NCBI GenBank assembly: GCA_012842085.1
Contig: DUTM01000006.1
Span: 151,173-215,172, forward strand
Length of the DNA stretch: 64,000 nucleotides
Direction of reading: 5' to 3'
DNA from: Mycobacteriales bacterium
GTDB lineage: Bacteria > Actinomycetota > Actinomycetes > Mycobacteriales > Mycobacteriaceae
Positions 1 to 8,711 of the stretch are shown here, one piece after another (the first letter of the stretch is position 1; every line of letters begins with the position of its first letter). Below the pieces are notes generated by a model. It searched no databases and had not been told where the DNA came from. It saw only the letters and a list, made by a program, of their open reading frames with translations. The position numbers and the translations under genes are program-made.

Positions 1-1350
1 GTCCTCCGTCATGGTGGCCGCATCTTTCGCGGTTGCTGTTGCCGGATCGGGTTTCACTTCCTGCTCCTCCGGCAAGCCCCACTGTTGCGCCATATTGGTG
101 AACGATCCACCGACCTCTAGGGTGGCGGAGGTCAACACCATTGTGGTTTCCCGGAAAAGCTGCTCTCGCAGAATACCCCCCACACGGATGGGTGCAGTGT
201 GGATAGCCGGCCCCCTCTTCTCGTCGTCAGACATCCACACCACCGACGTGTCACTCTCCGACAAAATGATGTCGCACACTGCCACCACGTCATCCAGCCC
301 ACCTTTCACTTGCTTTTTGGCGGTCGCGTTGGCGGCATCGGCGGTGACATCATTTTCTTGCACCGGGCCAATCGCACTCAACAAATTGTTGGCCCCAGAG
401 CGCAGCAAAATAAGGGTTGGTTCCAGCTCGGGTGGCAGACTATCCCACCGCCCCTCCGGGGCGCGCTGCAGCTTCTCCTTAAAGTTGTCGATAGCCTGCA
501 TAAAGTTGTCCACGTCGTCCTCGGAAGCGAAGTGGGCAGCTCGTTTGCGCAGCATATCTAAAGATTTCGGGGAGAGGGACGACGAAATAGTGTTAGTGAC
601 TCGCCCCTCCAATTCGTGTGCCTCATCCACAAGAATTGCGGCGTGCTCCGGCAACAGCTGGAAAGGTGACGTGGCATCAATCGCCAGCATGCTGTGGTTG
701 GTGACGACAATATCCGCCCGCGCTGCCTTCCGGCGCGCCTCCTCCGCAAAACACTCCATGGCGAAGGGGCACAGGCTGGTTCCCAAACAGGAGCCAGTAT
801 CCACAGAAACGGTTCGCCACACCAGGTCACTCACACCAGGGATAAGATCATCGCGGTCCCCGGTGTCTGTTTCTTCCGCCCACTTGTGGACCCGTTGGGC
901 TTGTTTCCCCGCATCCGACACAATCAGCGCTTCGGTGCCGTCATCCCCCACATCGGGATCCTCCACCGCCGCCAGCGCCTGTTTGCACAAATAGTTACCG
1001 CGCCCTTTCAGAAGCGCGAAAGTGGGTTTGCGGCCCAGCTGCTCTGTTAGAGCATCCACCACCTGCGGAATGTCGCGTTCGCATAGCTGCCGCTGCAGCG
1101 CAATAGTCGCGGTGGACACAATAATGGTGTGCCCAGTTTCCACGGCGTAGCGCAGCGCCGGAACCAAATAGGCTAAAGATTTACCAGTACCGGTACCCGC
1201 CTGCACCGCCACATGCTGACCAGTGTGTAGCGAGTTGTCCACCGCTTCCGCCATGGTGTGTTGGCCGACCCTTTTCTGGCCACCGATAGCGGCGATCGCA
1301 GTGTCGAGAAGCTCCTGCACACCAGGCAGCGAGGTAGCGTCATCCTCCAC
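1..1350 (-). CDS. dinG: DinG-family ATP-dependent DNA helicase (3' end cut by window edge)
   Basis: 450 codons of a superfamily 2 helicase of the DinG/XPD type run off the left edge, so the C-terminal helicase lobe is missing. The GTG at 1350 is the only possible start, because the codon before it is the TAA of pncB, so the two genes abut. Walker A is AGTGTGKS at about residues 51-58 and the DEAH box is at 242-245. Four cysteines at about 122, 188, 194 and 200 sit where XPD/DinG proteins bind a 4Fe-4S cluster. Family members unwind DNA 5'-3' and resolve R-loops or damaged structures. The pncB-dinG order matches Mycobacterium (Rv1330c-Rv1329c). Co-transcription with pncB is inferred from the zero spacing. 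Confidence 0.93.
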   Translation of the reverse strand, partial: MEDDATSLPGVQELLDTAIAAIGGQKRVGQHTMAEAVDNSLHTGQHVAVQAGTGTGKSLAYLVPALRYAVETGHTIIVSTATIALQRQLCERDIPQVVDALTEQLGRKPTFALLKGRGNYLCKQALAAVEDPDVGDDGTEALIVSDAGKQAQRVHKWAEETDTGDRDDLIPGVSDLVWRTVSVDTGSCLGTSLCPFAMECFAEEARRKAARADIVVTNHSMLAIDATSPFQLLPEHAAILVDEAHELEGRVTNTISSSLSPKSLDMLRKRAAHFASEDDVDNFMQAIDNFKEKLQRAPEGRWDSLPPELEPTLILLRSGANNLLSAIGPVQENDVTADAANATAKKQVKGGLDDVVAVCDIILSESDTSVVWMSDDEKRGPAIHTAPIRVGGILREQLFRETTMVLTSATLEVGGSFTNMAQQWGLPEEQEVKPDPATATAKDAATMTED

Positions 1351-2742
1351 TTAGAATCCTTGGAACTCAGTCGGAATGGCGGGCTCACCACGGGAGAGGG
1401 AGAGCCCCTCCCAGGGCAGTTGACGGAGATTGTTGTACAGCAGCTCACGGGCATCGTCGAGGGTGGGAAGATCGTCTTGAACAACCCCATCCACCACATA
1501 ATCGATGGTGAGCTTCTCGCACTGCAACGTGCCCGTATCTGGCTCGGGGGCACCCATCGGAGTAATAATTTCGCTCACCATGGTGCCGGTGTCGCGGGCA
1601 GTGCGGAAGCCTTGCTTCGCTCCGCCGCGGGTTTCCTTATGGCTGGACCGTTTCGCCACAGCCTGGCCCTCCACCTCCACCAGCTTGTACACCAGTTCCG
1701 CAGTGGGGGCACCGGATCCCGTCACCAGCGACGTCCCCACCCCATAGGCATCCACCGGTTCTGCGCGCAGTGCCGCGATAGAGAACTCATCAAGATCACC
1801 CGACACCACAATATGGGTGTTGTGGGCGCCCAGCGAGTCTAATTGTTGACGCACCTGGCGGGCGAGCACACCCAGGTCGCCGGAGTCGATGCGCACGCCA
1901 CCCAACTCGGGACCAGCCACCTCGATCGCATTCGCGACACCCTGAGTGATGTCGTAGGTGTCCACCAACAAAGTGGTGTTGGTGTCCATTGCGGCCACCT
2001 GGTTGCGGAAAGCTTCCTTCTCGTCAGCCTGCTTGTCGGTGGTGTGCAGCAGGGTGAACGCGTGCGCGGCAGTACCCCCAATGGGCAGCCCCCAACGGTA
2101 GCCCGCAGCCATATCGGAGGTTGAGGTGAAACCACCAATGTAGGCGGCACGCGCGGCAGCCACCGCACTTTCCTCGTGGGTGCGCCGGGCGCCCATTTCG
2201 ATGATGGTACGGCCGTCAGCGGCAGCCGACATGCGGGCGGCGGCAGACCCAATGGCAGAGTCATGGTTCAGGATGGACAGTGCCAAGGTTTCCAACACGA
2301 CACATTCGGCGAATGTCCCCTGAATGGTGAGGATGGGCGAGCCCGGGAAGTAGAGTTCACCTTCGCGGTAGCCACTGATGGAACCCGTGAACCGGTAGTT
2401 GCGCATCCACTCCAGGGTGTCTTCGCTGAGAAAGTCGCGGCAGTAGTCAATGTGGTTGTCTGTGAACCGAAAATCTTGCAGTTGATCCAGGAAACGACCA
2501 ACCCCTACCACCACCCCGTAGCGGCGTTCATTGGGGAGCCGGCGGCTAAAAATCTCGAAGGTGCTGGCTCGGCTCGCAACCGGTTTGCCAGTCTTTTTCT
2601 CGGCCAGAATAGCGGCATCCACCATGGTGAGCTCATACATGTCGGTAAGGAGGGCAGGAGCTCCTTTGTAGGTGCTGCAGAGTGCCTGCTGGTGGGTGAC
2701 GGAATTGTCGACCTGTGGGGTGCTTGCATTGTGGGTATTCAC
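1351..2742 (-). CDS. pncB: nicotinate phosphoribosyltransferase
   Basis: A 463-residue enzyme that joins nicotinate to PRPP to form NaMN in the Preiss-Handler NAD salvage pathway. The N-terminal stretch ALLTDMYELTM, the central GGTAAHAF and the phosphate-binding VRIDSGDL are typical of the family, and the length fits actinobacterial homologues. The frame stays open up to 2949, but that longer version would run into the murI leader and adds residues of no family character. I chose the GTG at 2742. No Shine-Dalgarno sequence precedes it, but TAAACT lies 7 bases upstream, so the mRNA may be leaderless. dinG follows directly. Divergent from murI. Confidence 0.95.
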   Translation of the reverse strand: MNTHNASTPQVDNSVTHQQALCSTYKGAPALLTDMYELTMVDAAILAEKKTGKPVASRASTFEIFSRRLPNERRYGVVVGVGRFLDQLQDFRFTDNHIDYCRDFLSEDTLEWMRNYRFTGSISGYREGELYFPGSPILTIQGTFAECVVLETLALSILNHDSAIGSAAARMSAAADGRTIIEMGARRTHEESAVAAARAAYIGGFTSTSDMAAGYRWGLPIGGTAAHAFTLLHTTDKQADEKEAFRNQVAAMDTNTTLLVDTYDITQGVANAIEVAGPELGGVRIDSGDLGVLARQVRQQLDSLGAHNTHIVVSGDLDEFSIAALRAEPVDAYGVGTSLVTGSGAPTAELVYKLVEVEGQAVAKRSSHKETRGGAKQGFRTARDTGTMVSEIITPMGAPEPDTGTLQCEKLTIDYVVDGVVQDDLPTLDDARELLYNNLRQLPWEGLSLSRGEPAIPTEFQGF

Positions 2743-2749
2743 GAGCTCA

Positions 2750-2755
2750 AGTTTA
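2750..2755 (-). promoter_or_regulatory. putative -10 box for leaderless pncB mRNA
   Basis: TAAACT fits the actinobacterial TANNNT consensus and ends 7 bases before the chosen GTG start, so transcription would begin at or next to the start codon. No ribosome-binding site is visible. Inference from sequence only. Confidence 0.45.
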
Positions 2756-2917
2756 CGCGACTTCCTTTCTCTTAGCTTTTCTTCCAGAAACCGTGGAAAG
2801 CAGGTTCGGCGGGGCTGTTCTACACTATGAGGGTCAGCACATTTCCAGCATGCGCAGATCCTCGGTTTTGTTACTACCGGTTCCGGCGCAATGAGAGACG
2901 CAATAAGAGAGGTCTCT

Positions 2918-3787
2918 ATGGGCGAGTCCCTAAGCACCGCTGCCCCCATCGGAATTTTTGATTCCGGTGTGGGCGGGTTGACGGTTGCCCGGGCAATTAT
3001 TGATCTGCTCCCACATGAGCAGATCCTTTATGTGGGGGACGGCGCTAACGGTCCCTATGGGCCAAAGCCTGCCGACCAAGTCCGGGAGTTCTCTATTGAT
3101 ATTGGCGACTATCTTGTTGACCAAGGCTGCAAGGCGATTGTGATTGCCTGCAATACAGCTACCGCTGCATCCTTCCAAATACTGCAGGAGCGCTATGAGG
3201 AACGCTACGATATTCCCGTTTTTGGGGTGATCCAACCAGCTGTTCGGCGTGCGATCGCGACCACGCGCAGCGGTCGGGTGGGTGTTATTGCCACCGAGGG
3301 CACGGTGCAGTCTGGTGCCTACGACGATGCTTTCCGGCTTCTGAATGACGACATCGAGGTGGTGAGTGCCGCCTGCCCCCGCTTTGTGGATTTTGTGGAA
3401 CGGGGTATTACTACCGGCCGACAGATACTGGGTTTGGCGGAGAACTATTTGGCTCCGCTGCAGCAAGCTGGCGTTGATACTCTCGTGCTGGGGTGCACCC
3501 ACTATCCGCTGCTGTCCGGTGTGATCCAGATGGTGATCGGCCCGGACGTCACGTTGGTGTCGTCTTCGGAGGAGACGGCGAAAGATGTGATGCGGGTGCT
3601 GAGTGAAAAGAATCTGCTGGCGCCGGAGTCGAAACTTCCGCACGAAGCCCTCACTGAGGATGCGGTGATGCGGGAGCCTGTGCGGCGATTTGAGACGACC
3701 GGAGATCCGGAGCGGTTCGCGGAGTTGGCACGCCGCTTTTTGGGCTCCATGGTGGGCAACGTCACTGCCACTACCTTGACTAATTAG
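2918..3787 (+). CDS. murI: glutamate racemase
   Basis: A 289-residue cofactor-independent racemase that converts L- to D-glutamate for peptidoglycan precursors. The N-terminal [10 protein letters not shown] (Asp15-Ser16) and the two catalytic cysteines, Cys78 in IACNTA and Cys193 in LGCTHYP, are intact. An upstream ATG at 2891 is in frame, but the ATG at 2918 has AGAGAGG about 6 bases before it and fits the family N-terminus better. The substrate loop reads GDGANGPYG, where relatives usually have GDT; this is a mild variation. The next gene is the phosphodiesterase, as in Mycobacterium (Rv1338-Rv1339). Confidence 0.96.
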   Translation: MGESLSTAAPIGIFDSGVGGLTVARAIIDLLPHEQILYVGDGANGPYGPKPADQVREFSIDIGDYLVDQGCKAIVIACNTATAASFQILQERYEERYDIPVFGVIQPAVRRAIATTRSGRVGVIATEGTVQSGAYDDAFRLLNDDIEVVSAACPRFVDFVERGITTGRQILGLAENYLAPLQQAGVDTLVLGCTHYPLLSGVIQMVIGPDVTLVSSSEETAKDVMRVLSEKNLLAPESKLPHEALTEDAVMREPVRRFETTGDPERFAELARRFLGSMVGNVTATTLTN

Positions 3788-3873
3788 GTTTGCCTTCCTC
3801 CCCAGGCGATTTGGCACCTGCGTATTTGTTTGCTGGGTGAGGTTTGTGTCACATAATCGCAAGGGTTGCTAAA

Positions 3874-3893
3874 GTCTCATAGTAAATTGAGAC
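3874..3893. promoter_or_regulatory. inverted repeat GTCTCA-N8-TGAGAC upstream of the phosphodiesterase operon
   Basis: Perfect 6-base arms (3874-3879 and 3888-3893) flank an A/T-rich centre, TAGTAAAT, which could hold a -10 element. It lies about 35-45 bases before the first gene of the phosphodiesterase-rph-rdgB operon. An operator is possible; the regulator is unknown. Confidence 0.4.
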
Positions 3894-3927
3894 GACGTTT
3901 CTGCCACTTTCTGGCACCATGCAGTGT

Positions 3928-4689
3928 ATGCGATTAAAGATCTTGGGATGTTCCGGAAGCGTTATTTCTACCGAGTCACCCGCCTCCTGCTACCTCCTCC
4001 AGTCGGAGGGACACCGTCCGATAATTATGGACATTGGTAACGGAGCCATGGGTGCTATTGAAGACGTTGTTAACCCTTCCGAATGCGATATTGTGCTGTC
4101 GCATATGCACCCGGACCACGCCGCCGACATGACCAGTCTGGTGGTGTGGCGTCGCTATTCCCACCTGGCCTCCGATGAGCCGGCAAAACTCTACGCCCCC
4201 AACTATTTCTCTACCCGCCTCGGCATGTGGTTTTCGGACCATGAAGGTGAGATCGCGGATCTGCAGGATACGTTCCACATTTGTGGCTGGAAGGTCGGGG
4301 AGAAGGTGGAGCTGAACGGTTTCCTGATTGAGCCGTTCCCAGCCGACCACCCAGGGGAATGCTACTGTCTGCGCTTCACTGAAATTTCTACCGGTGCCAC
4401 TTTCGCCTTTTCGGGAGACACCGGCCCCTGCGATGGGGTACTGCAAGCCGCCCAAGACGTGGACTGTTTCCTGTGTGAAGCAACGTGGACCACGCAGCCG
4501 GGCCTGCCCCCGCACATGCACCTTACTGGCCGGCAGGCAGGGGAAATTGCGCAGCAGGCGAAAGTCGGCCGGTTGCTGATCACCCATATTCCGCCGTGGA
4601 CAGACAAAGACAAGGTGTACCAGGAAGTGACTAGCTGCTGTTCTGCCCCGGCTGAACTGGTAACTCCGCGATCTGAATACGAGTGGTAG
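3928..4689 (+). CDS. MBL-fold cyclic nucleotide phosphodiesterase (Rv1339-like)
   Basis: A 253-residue metallo-beta-lactamase-fold hydrolase. The metal-binding motif [10 protein letters not shown] is at about residues 58-67, and later ligands appear as [15 protein letters not shown] and ITHIPP. Orthologues between murI and rph in mycobacteria (Rv1339) are atypical cyclic nucleotide phosphodiesterases, so cAMP hydrolysis is the best guess; other MBL substrates cannot be excluded. Two in-frame ATGs occur, at 3919 and 3928. I prefer 3928 because [11 protein letters not shown] aligns with the family N-terminus. A short TGCCA/TGGCA hairpin sits just before the start. rph begins 37 bases downstream, so the genes are probably co-transcribed. 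Confidence 0.85.
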   Translation: MRLKILGCSGSVISTESPASCYLLQSEGHRPIIMDIGNGAMGAIEDVVNPSECDIVLSHMHPDHAADMTSLVVWRRYSHLASDEPAKLYAPNYFSTRLGMWFSDHEGEIADLQDTFHICGWKVGEKVELNGFLIEPFPADHPGECYCLRFTEISTGATFAFSGDTGPCDGVLQAAQDVDCFLCEATWTTQPGLPPHMHLTGRQAGEIAQQAKVGRLLITHIPPWTDKDKVYQEVTSCCSAPAELVTPRSEYEW

Positions 4690-4726
4690 TAGGCTCGTAG
4701 GCGTACCCGAGACGAAGGATATGTTT

Positions 4727-5524
4727 ATGACGCCCAGTTCCGCCTCTTCCGCAGCCTCCAGCAATCGTGCAGATGGACGCACCAACGACGAGTTGCGCCC
4801 CGTCACTATTAAGCGAGGTTTCACCCGCAACCCAGCTGGTTCTGTCCTCATTAGTATGGGTGACACTCGTGTCATGTGTACCGCCTCGGTGACTCCGGGG
4901 GTGCCACGTTGGCGGACTGGCTCTGGACTGGGGTGGCTGACAGCCGAATACTCCATGCTCCCGGCCGCAACCTCGCAGCGTAACCAGCGCGAATCGGTGC
5001 GCGGAAAAGTGGGTGGACGGACCCACGAAATTTCTCGTCTCATTGGCCGCGCACTGCGTGCCTGCATTGACTTGTCTGCTCTGGGGGAGAACACCATCGC
5101 CCTGGACTGCGATGTGCTGCAAGCTGACGGCGGTACCCGCACCGCCTCCATCACCGGTGCCTATGTGGCCCTTGTGGACGCTATTACCTACCTTGAGTCG
5201 CGCGGGTTGCTTGCGAAAGCGCAGCCGCTTACCGGCAATATTGCGGCCATTTCGGTGGGAATTGTGGACGGCGAGGTCCGCCTTGATCTTCCCTATGAGG
5301 AGGATTCCCGTGCAGAAGTCGATATGAATGTTATTTGCACCGGTGACGGCCGGCTGGTGGAGGTGCAGGGCACGGCGGAAGGCGAACCGTTCGACCGCAC
5401 CCACATGATGGACATGCTGGACACCGCGCTAGCCGGGTGCGCCCAACTAGTGGAGGCCCAGAACGAGGTGTTGGCGGAACCCTATCCGTACCCAGACAAA
5501 TTGGGCGACGGTAATCTCGCCTAA
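4727..5524 (+). CDS. rph: ribonuclease PH
   Basis: A 265-residue phosphorolytic 3'-5' exoribonuclease that trims tRNA 3' ends. Family features include [12 protein letters not shown] at the N-terminus, [13 protein letters not shown], the phosphate-binding region around [12 protein letters not shown], and [27 protein letters not shown] at 4714-4718 is 8 bases from the ATG at 4727 and only 2 bases from the ATG at 4721, so the second is chosen. It lies between the phosphodiesterase and rdgB (9-base gap), the conserved actinobacterial order. Confidence 0.96.
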   Translation: MTPSSASSAASSNRADGRTNDELRPVTIKRGFTRNPAGSVLISMGDTRVMCTASVTPGVPRWRTGSGLGWLTAEYSMLPAATSQRNQRESVRGKVGGRTHEISRLIGRALRACIDLSALGENTIALDCDVLQADGGTRTASITGAYVALVDAITYLESRGLLAKAQPLTGNIAAISVGIVDGEVRLDLPYEEDSRAEVDMNVICTGDGRLVEVQGTAEGEPFDRTHMMDMLDTALAGCAQLVEAQNEVLAEPYPYPDKLGDGNLA

Positions 5525-5533
5525 GGAGACGCT

Positions 5534-6187
5534 ATGAAGCTTTTGCTCGCGAGCCGGAACGCCAAGAAACTTGATGAGCTGCAGCGCATTATGGTTGCGG
5601 CAGAGTTGCACCACATTGAGGTGGTGGGGCTGGATGCTGTTGAGGAGTATCCCGAAACACCCGAAACTGGTGCCACCTTCGCGGAGAATGCCCTTATTAA
5701 AGCCCGTGACGGTGCTGCCCATTCTGGATGGGTAACTATTGCTGACGATTCGGGGCTGACGGTAGATGCGCTGAACGGAATGCCCGGGGTGCTCTCTGCG
5801 CGTTGGAGCGGCCAGCACGGCGACGATGAAGCCAATCTGCAATTAGTGTTGGCGCAACTTGCGGAGGTACCGGAGGAGCGGCGGGGAGCCGCCTTCGTCT
5901 CCGCTGTGGCCATCGTGATACCCGCCGAGCTCGCAGCACCGGAAACGCTGCGATCCCACGACCTGGATCCCGAGATTGTGGTGGAGGGGGAGTGGCGCGG
6001 CCACATCATTCACGAAAAATTGGGAGAAAATGGTTTCGGCTACGACCCAATCTTCCGGCCGCAGGATGCTGATGGACGCACCTCTGCGCAGCTAACTTCG
6101 GTGGAGAAGGATGCTCGTTCGCATCGTGGGCAGGCATTGCGAGCAGCTGTGCCGGTGTTAAAGGATATTGCTGAACTTGTTGGGTAA
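5534..6187 (+). CDS. rdgB: non-canonical purine NTP pyrophosphatase (Ham1/RdgB)
   Basis: A 217-residue house-cleaning pyrophosphatase that hydrolyses dITP, XTP and ITP to monophosphates. The substrate-binding start LLLASRNAKKLDEL, the catalytic region WVTIADDSGLTVDALNGMPG, and the C-terminal GFGYDPIF and DARSHRGQAL are all present. AAGGAG precedes the ATG by 5 bases. It is slightly longer than the usual 200 residues because of an insert at about 115-140. Last gene of the phosphodiesterase-rph-rdgB unit. Confidence 0.96.
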   Translation: MKLLLASRNAKKLDELQRIMVAAELHHIEVVGLDAVEEYPETPETGATFAENALIKARDGAAHSGWVTIADDSGLTVDALNGMPGVLSARWSGQHGDDEANLQLVLAQLAEVPEERRGAAFVSAVAIVIPAELAAPETLRSHDLDPEIVVEGEWRGHIIHEKLGENGFGYDPIFRPQDADGRTSAQLTSVEKDARSHRGQALRAAVPVLKDIAELVG

Positions 6188-6205
6188 GCCTATTAGCTGG
6201 AGCAT

Positions 6206-6236
6206 TTGGCAAACCTATAGGTGAAACCTGTAGAGT
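6206..6236 (+). promoter_or_regulatory. putative promoter of tRNA-Leu
   Basis: TTGGCA at 6206-6211 and TAGAGT at 6231-6236 are separated by 19 bases, and the second ends 13 bases before the tRNA 5' end. The spacing is slightly long for a sigma-A type promoter. Confidence 0.4.
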
Positions 6237-6249
6237 AAGGAAGGTCCCA

Positions 6250-6330
6250 GCGCGAGTGGCGGAATTGGCAGACGCGCTAGATTTAGGTTCTAGTGTCTTT
6301 GACGTGCGGGTTCAAGTCCCGCCTCGCGCA
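6250..6330 (+). tRNA. tRNA-Leu (anticodon TAG)
   Basis: 81 bases. Acceptor GCGCGAG pairs with CTCGCGC, the discriminator is A, and the anticodon stem-loop CTAGA-TTTAGGT-TCTAG gives UAG. A long variable arm marks it as class II, and the T-arm GCGGGTTCAAGTCCCGC is intact. CCA is not encoded. Confidence 0.96.
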
Positions 6331-6335
6331 CTCTC

Positions 6336-6365
6336 AATACCCCCTCACGCAGGGGGTATTTTTAT
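6336..6365 (+). terminator. rho-independent terminator of tRNA-Leu
   Basis: Perfect 10-base stem AATACCCCCT / AGGGGGTATT with a 5-base loop, followed by TTTATT. Confidence 0.85.
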
Positions 6366-6448
6366 TACAGTATAGGTATCAGCATTGCTGAAACGAGGAT
6401 CGCGTTTTAGCATGCAACTGTTTATCATCCGCGAGTTAAGAGATACCA

Positions 6449-6652
6449 GTGAAAAAATTTGTGGCAGGGCTGGCGACCGTTGGGATTATTTGTACCGGTA
6501 TGGTGACGCTTTCTGCACCCACCGCGTCCGCTGAAGTGTATTACGCGAATTGTACGGAAGCACGTGAAGCGGGTGCAGCACCAATAATGAGGGGAGAACC
6601 AGGCTATCGTCCTGCCCTGGATCGAGATAACGATGGCATTGCGTGTGAATAA
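6449..6652 (+). CDS. small exported excalibur-domain protein
   Basis: A 67-residue protein starting at GTG, with a Sec signal peptide (MKKFVAGLATVG to about TASA, cleavage near residue 28). The mature part of about 39 residues is a single excalibur-type calcium-binding module: YYANCTEAREAGAAP, then the EF-like loop DRDNDGIACE, with two cysteines that could pair. Excalibur modules usually sit at the end of extracellular proteins. Here the module is the entire mature protein. Its function is unknown; a secreted or wall-associated calcium-binding role is inferred. Confidence 0.8.
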   Translation: MKKFVAGLATVGIICTGMVTLSAPTASAEVYYANCTEAREAGAAPIMRGEPGYRPALDRDNDGIACE

Positions 6653-6772
6653 CACCCTCATTGTTCTTTTTGGCGTACATAGCTAACGTGCCCGAAACAT
6701 AGACTTTGGGGGCTCCTATCCGTAGATTGGTGGACACAGAACCCAGATCTGGTTCTGTGGAGGGAGAGAGCT

Positions 6773-7384
6773 ATGTGGAAAAAGCTCAGTGCATCAATCC
6801 TCTCAGCGGCGTTAGTGGTTACCACTTTTGGAACCGTAGCGGCTCCTACCGCTGCTGCATCACCTCTCAAATTCACTAAGAAATGCGATATTGAGGTACG
6901 CGATGGGCTGCTCCGTCTGCGTCCCCAAAACACGGAAGTGGTGCCTGCTTGGCCCAGCGACTACCGCCGGGATCACTACAACGATGGTCGCTATGATTGT
7001 GACCGCGGGAAGAACCGTTATGACCGGGATCGGAACCGTAACCGCCCCTCACAGCGCACCAAATATCGCAGCGGTTACGCCATCGACAACGACAACTATC
7101 GTGTTATTGATCTGCAAATTCGCGTGAAAAAAGGCCCCATTTACGTCGACCCACGCGACTTTGATCTGATCGTCATGGATCGCTTCGTTCTGAGGCCTAT
7201 TTACACTGGTCGGCAAAACGAACTACAAGCAGGTCCCTACTCCAACGGAGTAACGAAACGCAGCCTTTACTTCCCGGATCTTGTTCTCACCCAGAAGGAA
7301 GAGCGTAAGGATGAGGCTCTCGTGCTGCGCTATCGCGGCTACGGAAGCACCTGCTATTGGACGGTTCCCGCCAGACGGCGCTAG
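6773..7384 (+). CDS. exported hypothetical protein with Asp/Arg/Asn-rich segment
   Basis: A 203-residue protein I do not recognise. It has a clear Sec signal peptide (WKKLSASILSAALVVTTF to TAAAS, about residues 1-29). Next comes a short Asp/Arg/Tyr/Asn-rich stretch at about 62-95 (RYDRDRNRNR), then a folded-looking region of about 100 residues. Three cysteines remain after the signal: one near the mature N-terminus, one in RYDCDRG and one near the C-terminus. GGAGGGAGAG lies just before the ATG. Its stop overlaps the stop of bcp on the other strand by 4 bases. It follows the excalibur gene, so the two may form an exported pair, but no shared function can be shown. Confidence 0.7.
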   Translation: MWKKLSASILSAALVVTTFGTVAAPTAAASPLKFTKKCDIEVRDGLLRLRPQNTEVVPAWPSDYRRDHYNDGRYDCDRGKNRYDRDRNRNRPSQRTKYRSGYAIDNDNYRVIDLQIRVKKGPIYVDPRDFDLIVMDRFVLRPIYTGRQNELQAGPYSNGVTKRSLYFPDLVLTQKEERKDEALVLRYRGYGSTCYWTVPARRR

Positions 7385-7875
7385 TCGTCGAGCTCCAGCT
7401 CTTTAAGAATACGAGCCACGTGTCCAGTGGCGCGCACATTGTATTTCGCAAGGGCGATCTTGCCATCTTCATCCACTAGGAAGGTGGAGCGGATGACGCC
7501 CTGGACGATCTTGCCGTAATTCTTTTTCTCACCAAACGCGCCCCACTCCGTCATGACCTCTTTATCGGGATCGGAGAGAAGTGGGAAGTCCAGATCATAC
7601 TTGTCCCGGAAACCAGCTAGTTTTTCTGGTTTGTCGGGTGAAATGGCAACAACACTAATGCCGGAATCTTTCAGAAGTGCAAGATTATCCTGGAAGTCGC
7701 AGGCTTCCTTGGTGCAACCCGGGGTGTTTGCGCGCGGATAAAAATAGACAATTACTTTTTTACCTGCATAGTCGCTGAGTGAGACGGTTTTTTCGGTATC
7801 GTCGAGGAGTTCGAAGGCGGGGGCTTTGTCGCCCACTTCGAGGCGATTCTTCTTTTTTGCAGTATCGGTACTCAT
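7381..7875 (-). CDS. bcp: thioredoxin-dependent peroxiredoxin (Bcp/PrxQ)
   Basis: A 164-residue peroxiredoxin of the Bcp/PrxQ group that reduces hydrogen peroxide and organic hydroperoxides with thiol donors. The motif YFYPRANTPGCTKEAC carries the peroxidatic Cys54 and the PrxQ-type resolving Cys59. No signal peptide, so cytosolic. Convergent with the upstream exported-protein gene (4-base overlap). Confidence 0.95.
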   Translation of the reverse strand: MSTDTAKKKNRLEVGDKAPAFELLDDTEKTVSLSDYAGKKVIVYFYPRANTPGCTKEACDFQDNLALLKDSGISVVAISPDKPEKLAGFRDKYDLDFPLLSDPDKEVMTEWGAFGEKKNYGKIVQGVIRSTFLVDEDGKIALAKYNVRATGHVARILKELELDD

Positions 7876-7987
7876 AAAAACAGACTAACCACTTTCCGCG
7901 GATTCGTCATGAGAACAGTGGTATGCAGTACTGTATAGGCATAAGAACTTTCCCGCTTTTAAACATTCAACAATGCTGGAGGAAATA

Positions 7988-8209
7988 ATGGCTCAGGATC
8001 TCGATGCCATCGAGCTCGATATTGAGATTGCACGCGACAATCTCGCCGCTACTTTTGATGAGATCGCGGATCGGATGAATCCCGACAATTTGAAGAACCG
8101 CGCAAAGGAAGTTGTGCAGGAAGCTCTCCAGAACCAGAGTGTTCAAATTGGGTTGGCAGTCGCCGGCGCACTCGTCGCTACCCTCATTGCGGTGAAAATC
8201 TTTAAGTAA
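7988..8209 (+). CDS. DUF3618-family membrane-anchored protein
   Basis: A 73-residue protein of the DUF3618 type found across Actinobacteria. It has an amphipathic N-terminus (ELDIEIARDNLAATFDEIADRMNP), a coiled region, and one C-terminal membrane helix (about residues 50-70) ending KIFK. GGAGG at 7978-7982, 5 bases before the ATG at 7988, decides the start against an earlier ATG at 7973. The molecular role of the family is not established. Confidence 0.8.
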   Translation: MAQDLDAIELDIEIARDNLAATFDEIADRMNPDNLKNRAKEVVQEALQNQSVQIGLAVAGALVATLIAVKIFK

Positions 8210-8234
8210 GGATTACTGTTAAAGTTTAAAAACT

Positions 8235-8270
8235 AAAGGTACCCACCCCGAGCGGGTGGGTACCTTTTTT
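8235..8270 (+). terminator. rho-independent terminator after the DUF3618 gene
   Basis: AAAGGTACCCACCC / GGGTGGGTACCTTT around a 5-base loop, followed by a T run. Near-perfect 14-base stem. Confidence 0.9.
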
Positions 8271-8321
8271 ATGCGGCTTTTGTGCAGTGATATCTGCAGC
8301 GGTGTCAGGGGAGTGGGGGAG

Positions 8322-8711
8322 CTATTCTCCCGGGAGAAAGTACTGCGTTTTCCGAATGTAGTTACCTAGTGCCAGCACCGCGACCACGGCACCAATAATC
8401 CACGCGGTCCACACAGCTGGTCCCCACACGGCGTAGTTTCCCAGCCAGGGGGACAGCATCAGGATGACACCCATTGCGGCTAAGCCGTACTCTGCATACT
8501 TGGAGGAGGCCGTGACGAGTGCCGCCAGGGCGAGCAGCGCCATAATGACGCCGATAGCAATCCACCACGCTTGTGCCGCCCCAGGCGTCCAGGTGGAGGC
8601 CACCGCGAGATAAATACCCAACAGCAAATTCACCCAGTCCTGCCACTGTCTGAAAGGGCGAAACTGTGGTTGAAGACTGTCTGGATCCATTGCTGGCTTA
8701 GCCGTCGGCAT
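8322..8711 (-). CDS. SPW-repeat integral membrane protein
   Basis: A 129-residue protein with about four hydrophobic helices arranged as two similar halves. WQDWVNLLLGIYLAVAS in the first half and MLSPWLGNY in the second fit the SPW repeat family, whose function is unknown. The ATG at 8711 lies inside the 3' end of the L,D-transpeptidase gene (14-base overlap), with GGAAGGAAGG just before it. Translational coupling to the transpeptidase is therefore likely, which suggests a cell-envelope role, but this rests on position only. Confidence 0.75.
   Translation of the reverse strand: MPTAKPAMDPDSLQPQFRPFRQWQDWVNLLLGIYLAVASTWTPGAAQAWWIAIGVIMALLALAALVTASSKYAEYGLAAMGVILMLSPWLGNYAVWGPAVWTAWIIGAVVAVLALGNYIRKTQYFLPGE

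Noticed and set aside
1173..1553. Minus-strand frame of 126 codons spanning the pncB-dinG junction
   Set aside because: It is out of frame with both pncB and dinG, which clearly encode their families here; shadow frame.
2930..3862. 310-codon minus-strand frame opposite murI
   Set aside because: murI on the plus strand has all catalytic motifs; the opposite frame has no recognisable features and is a GC-driven shadow.
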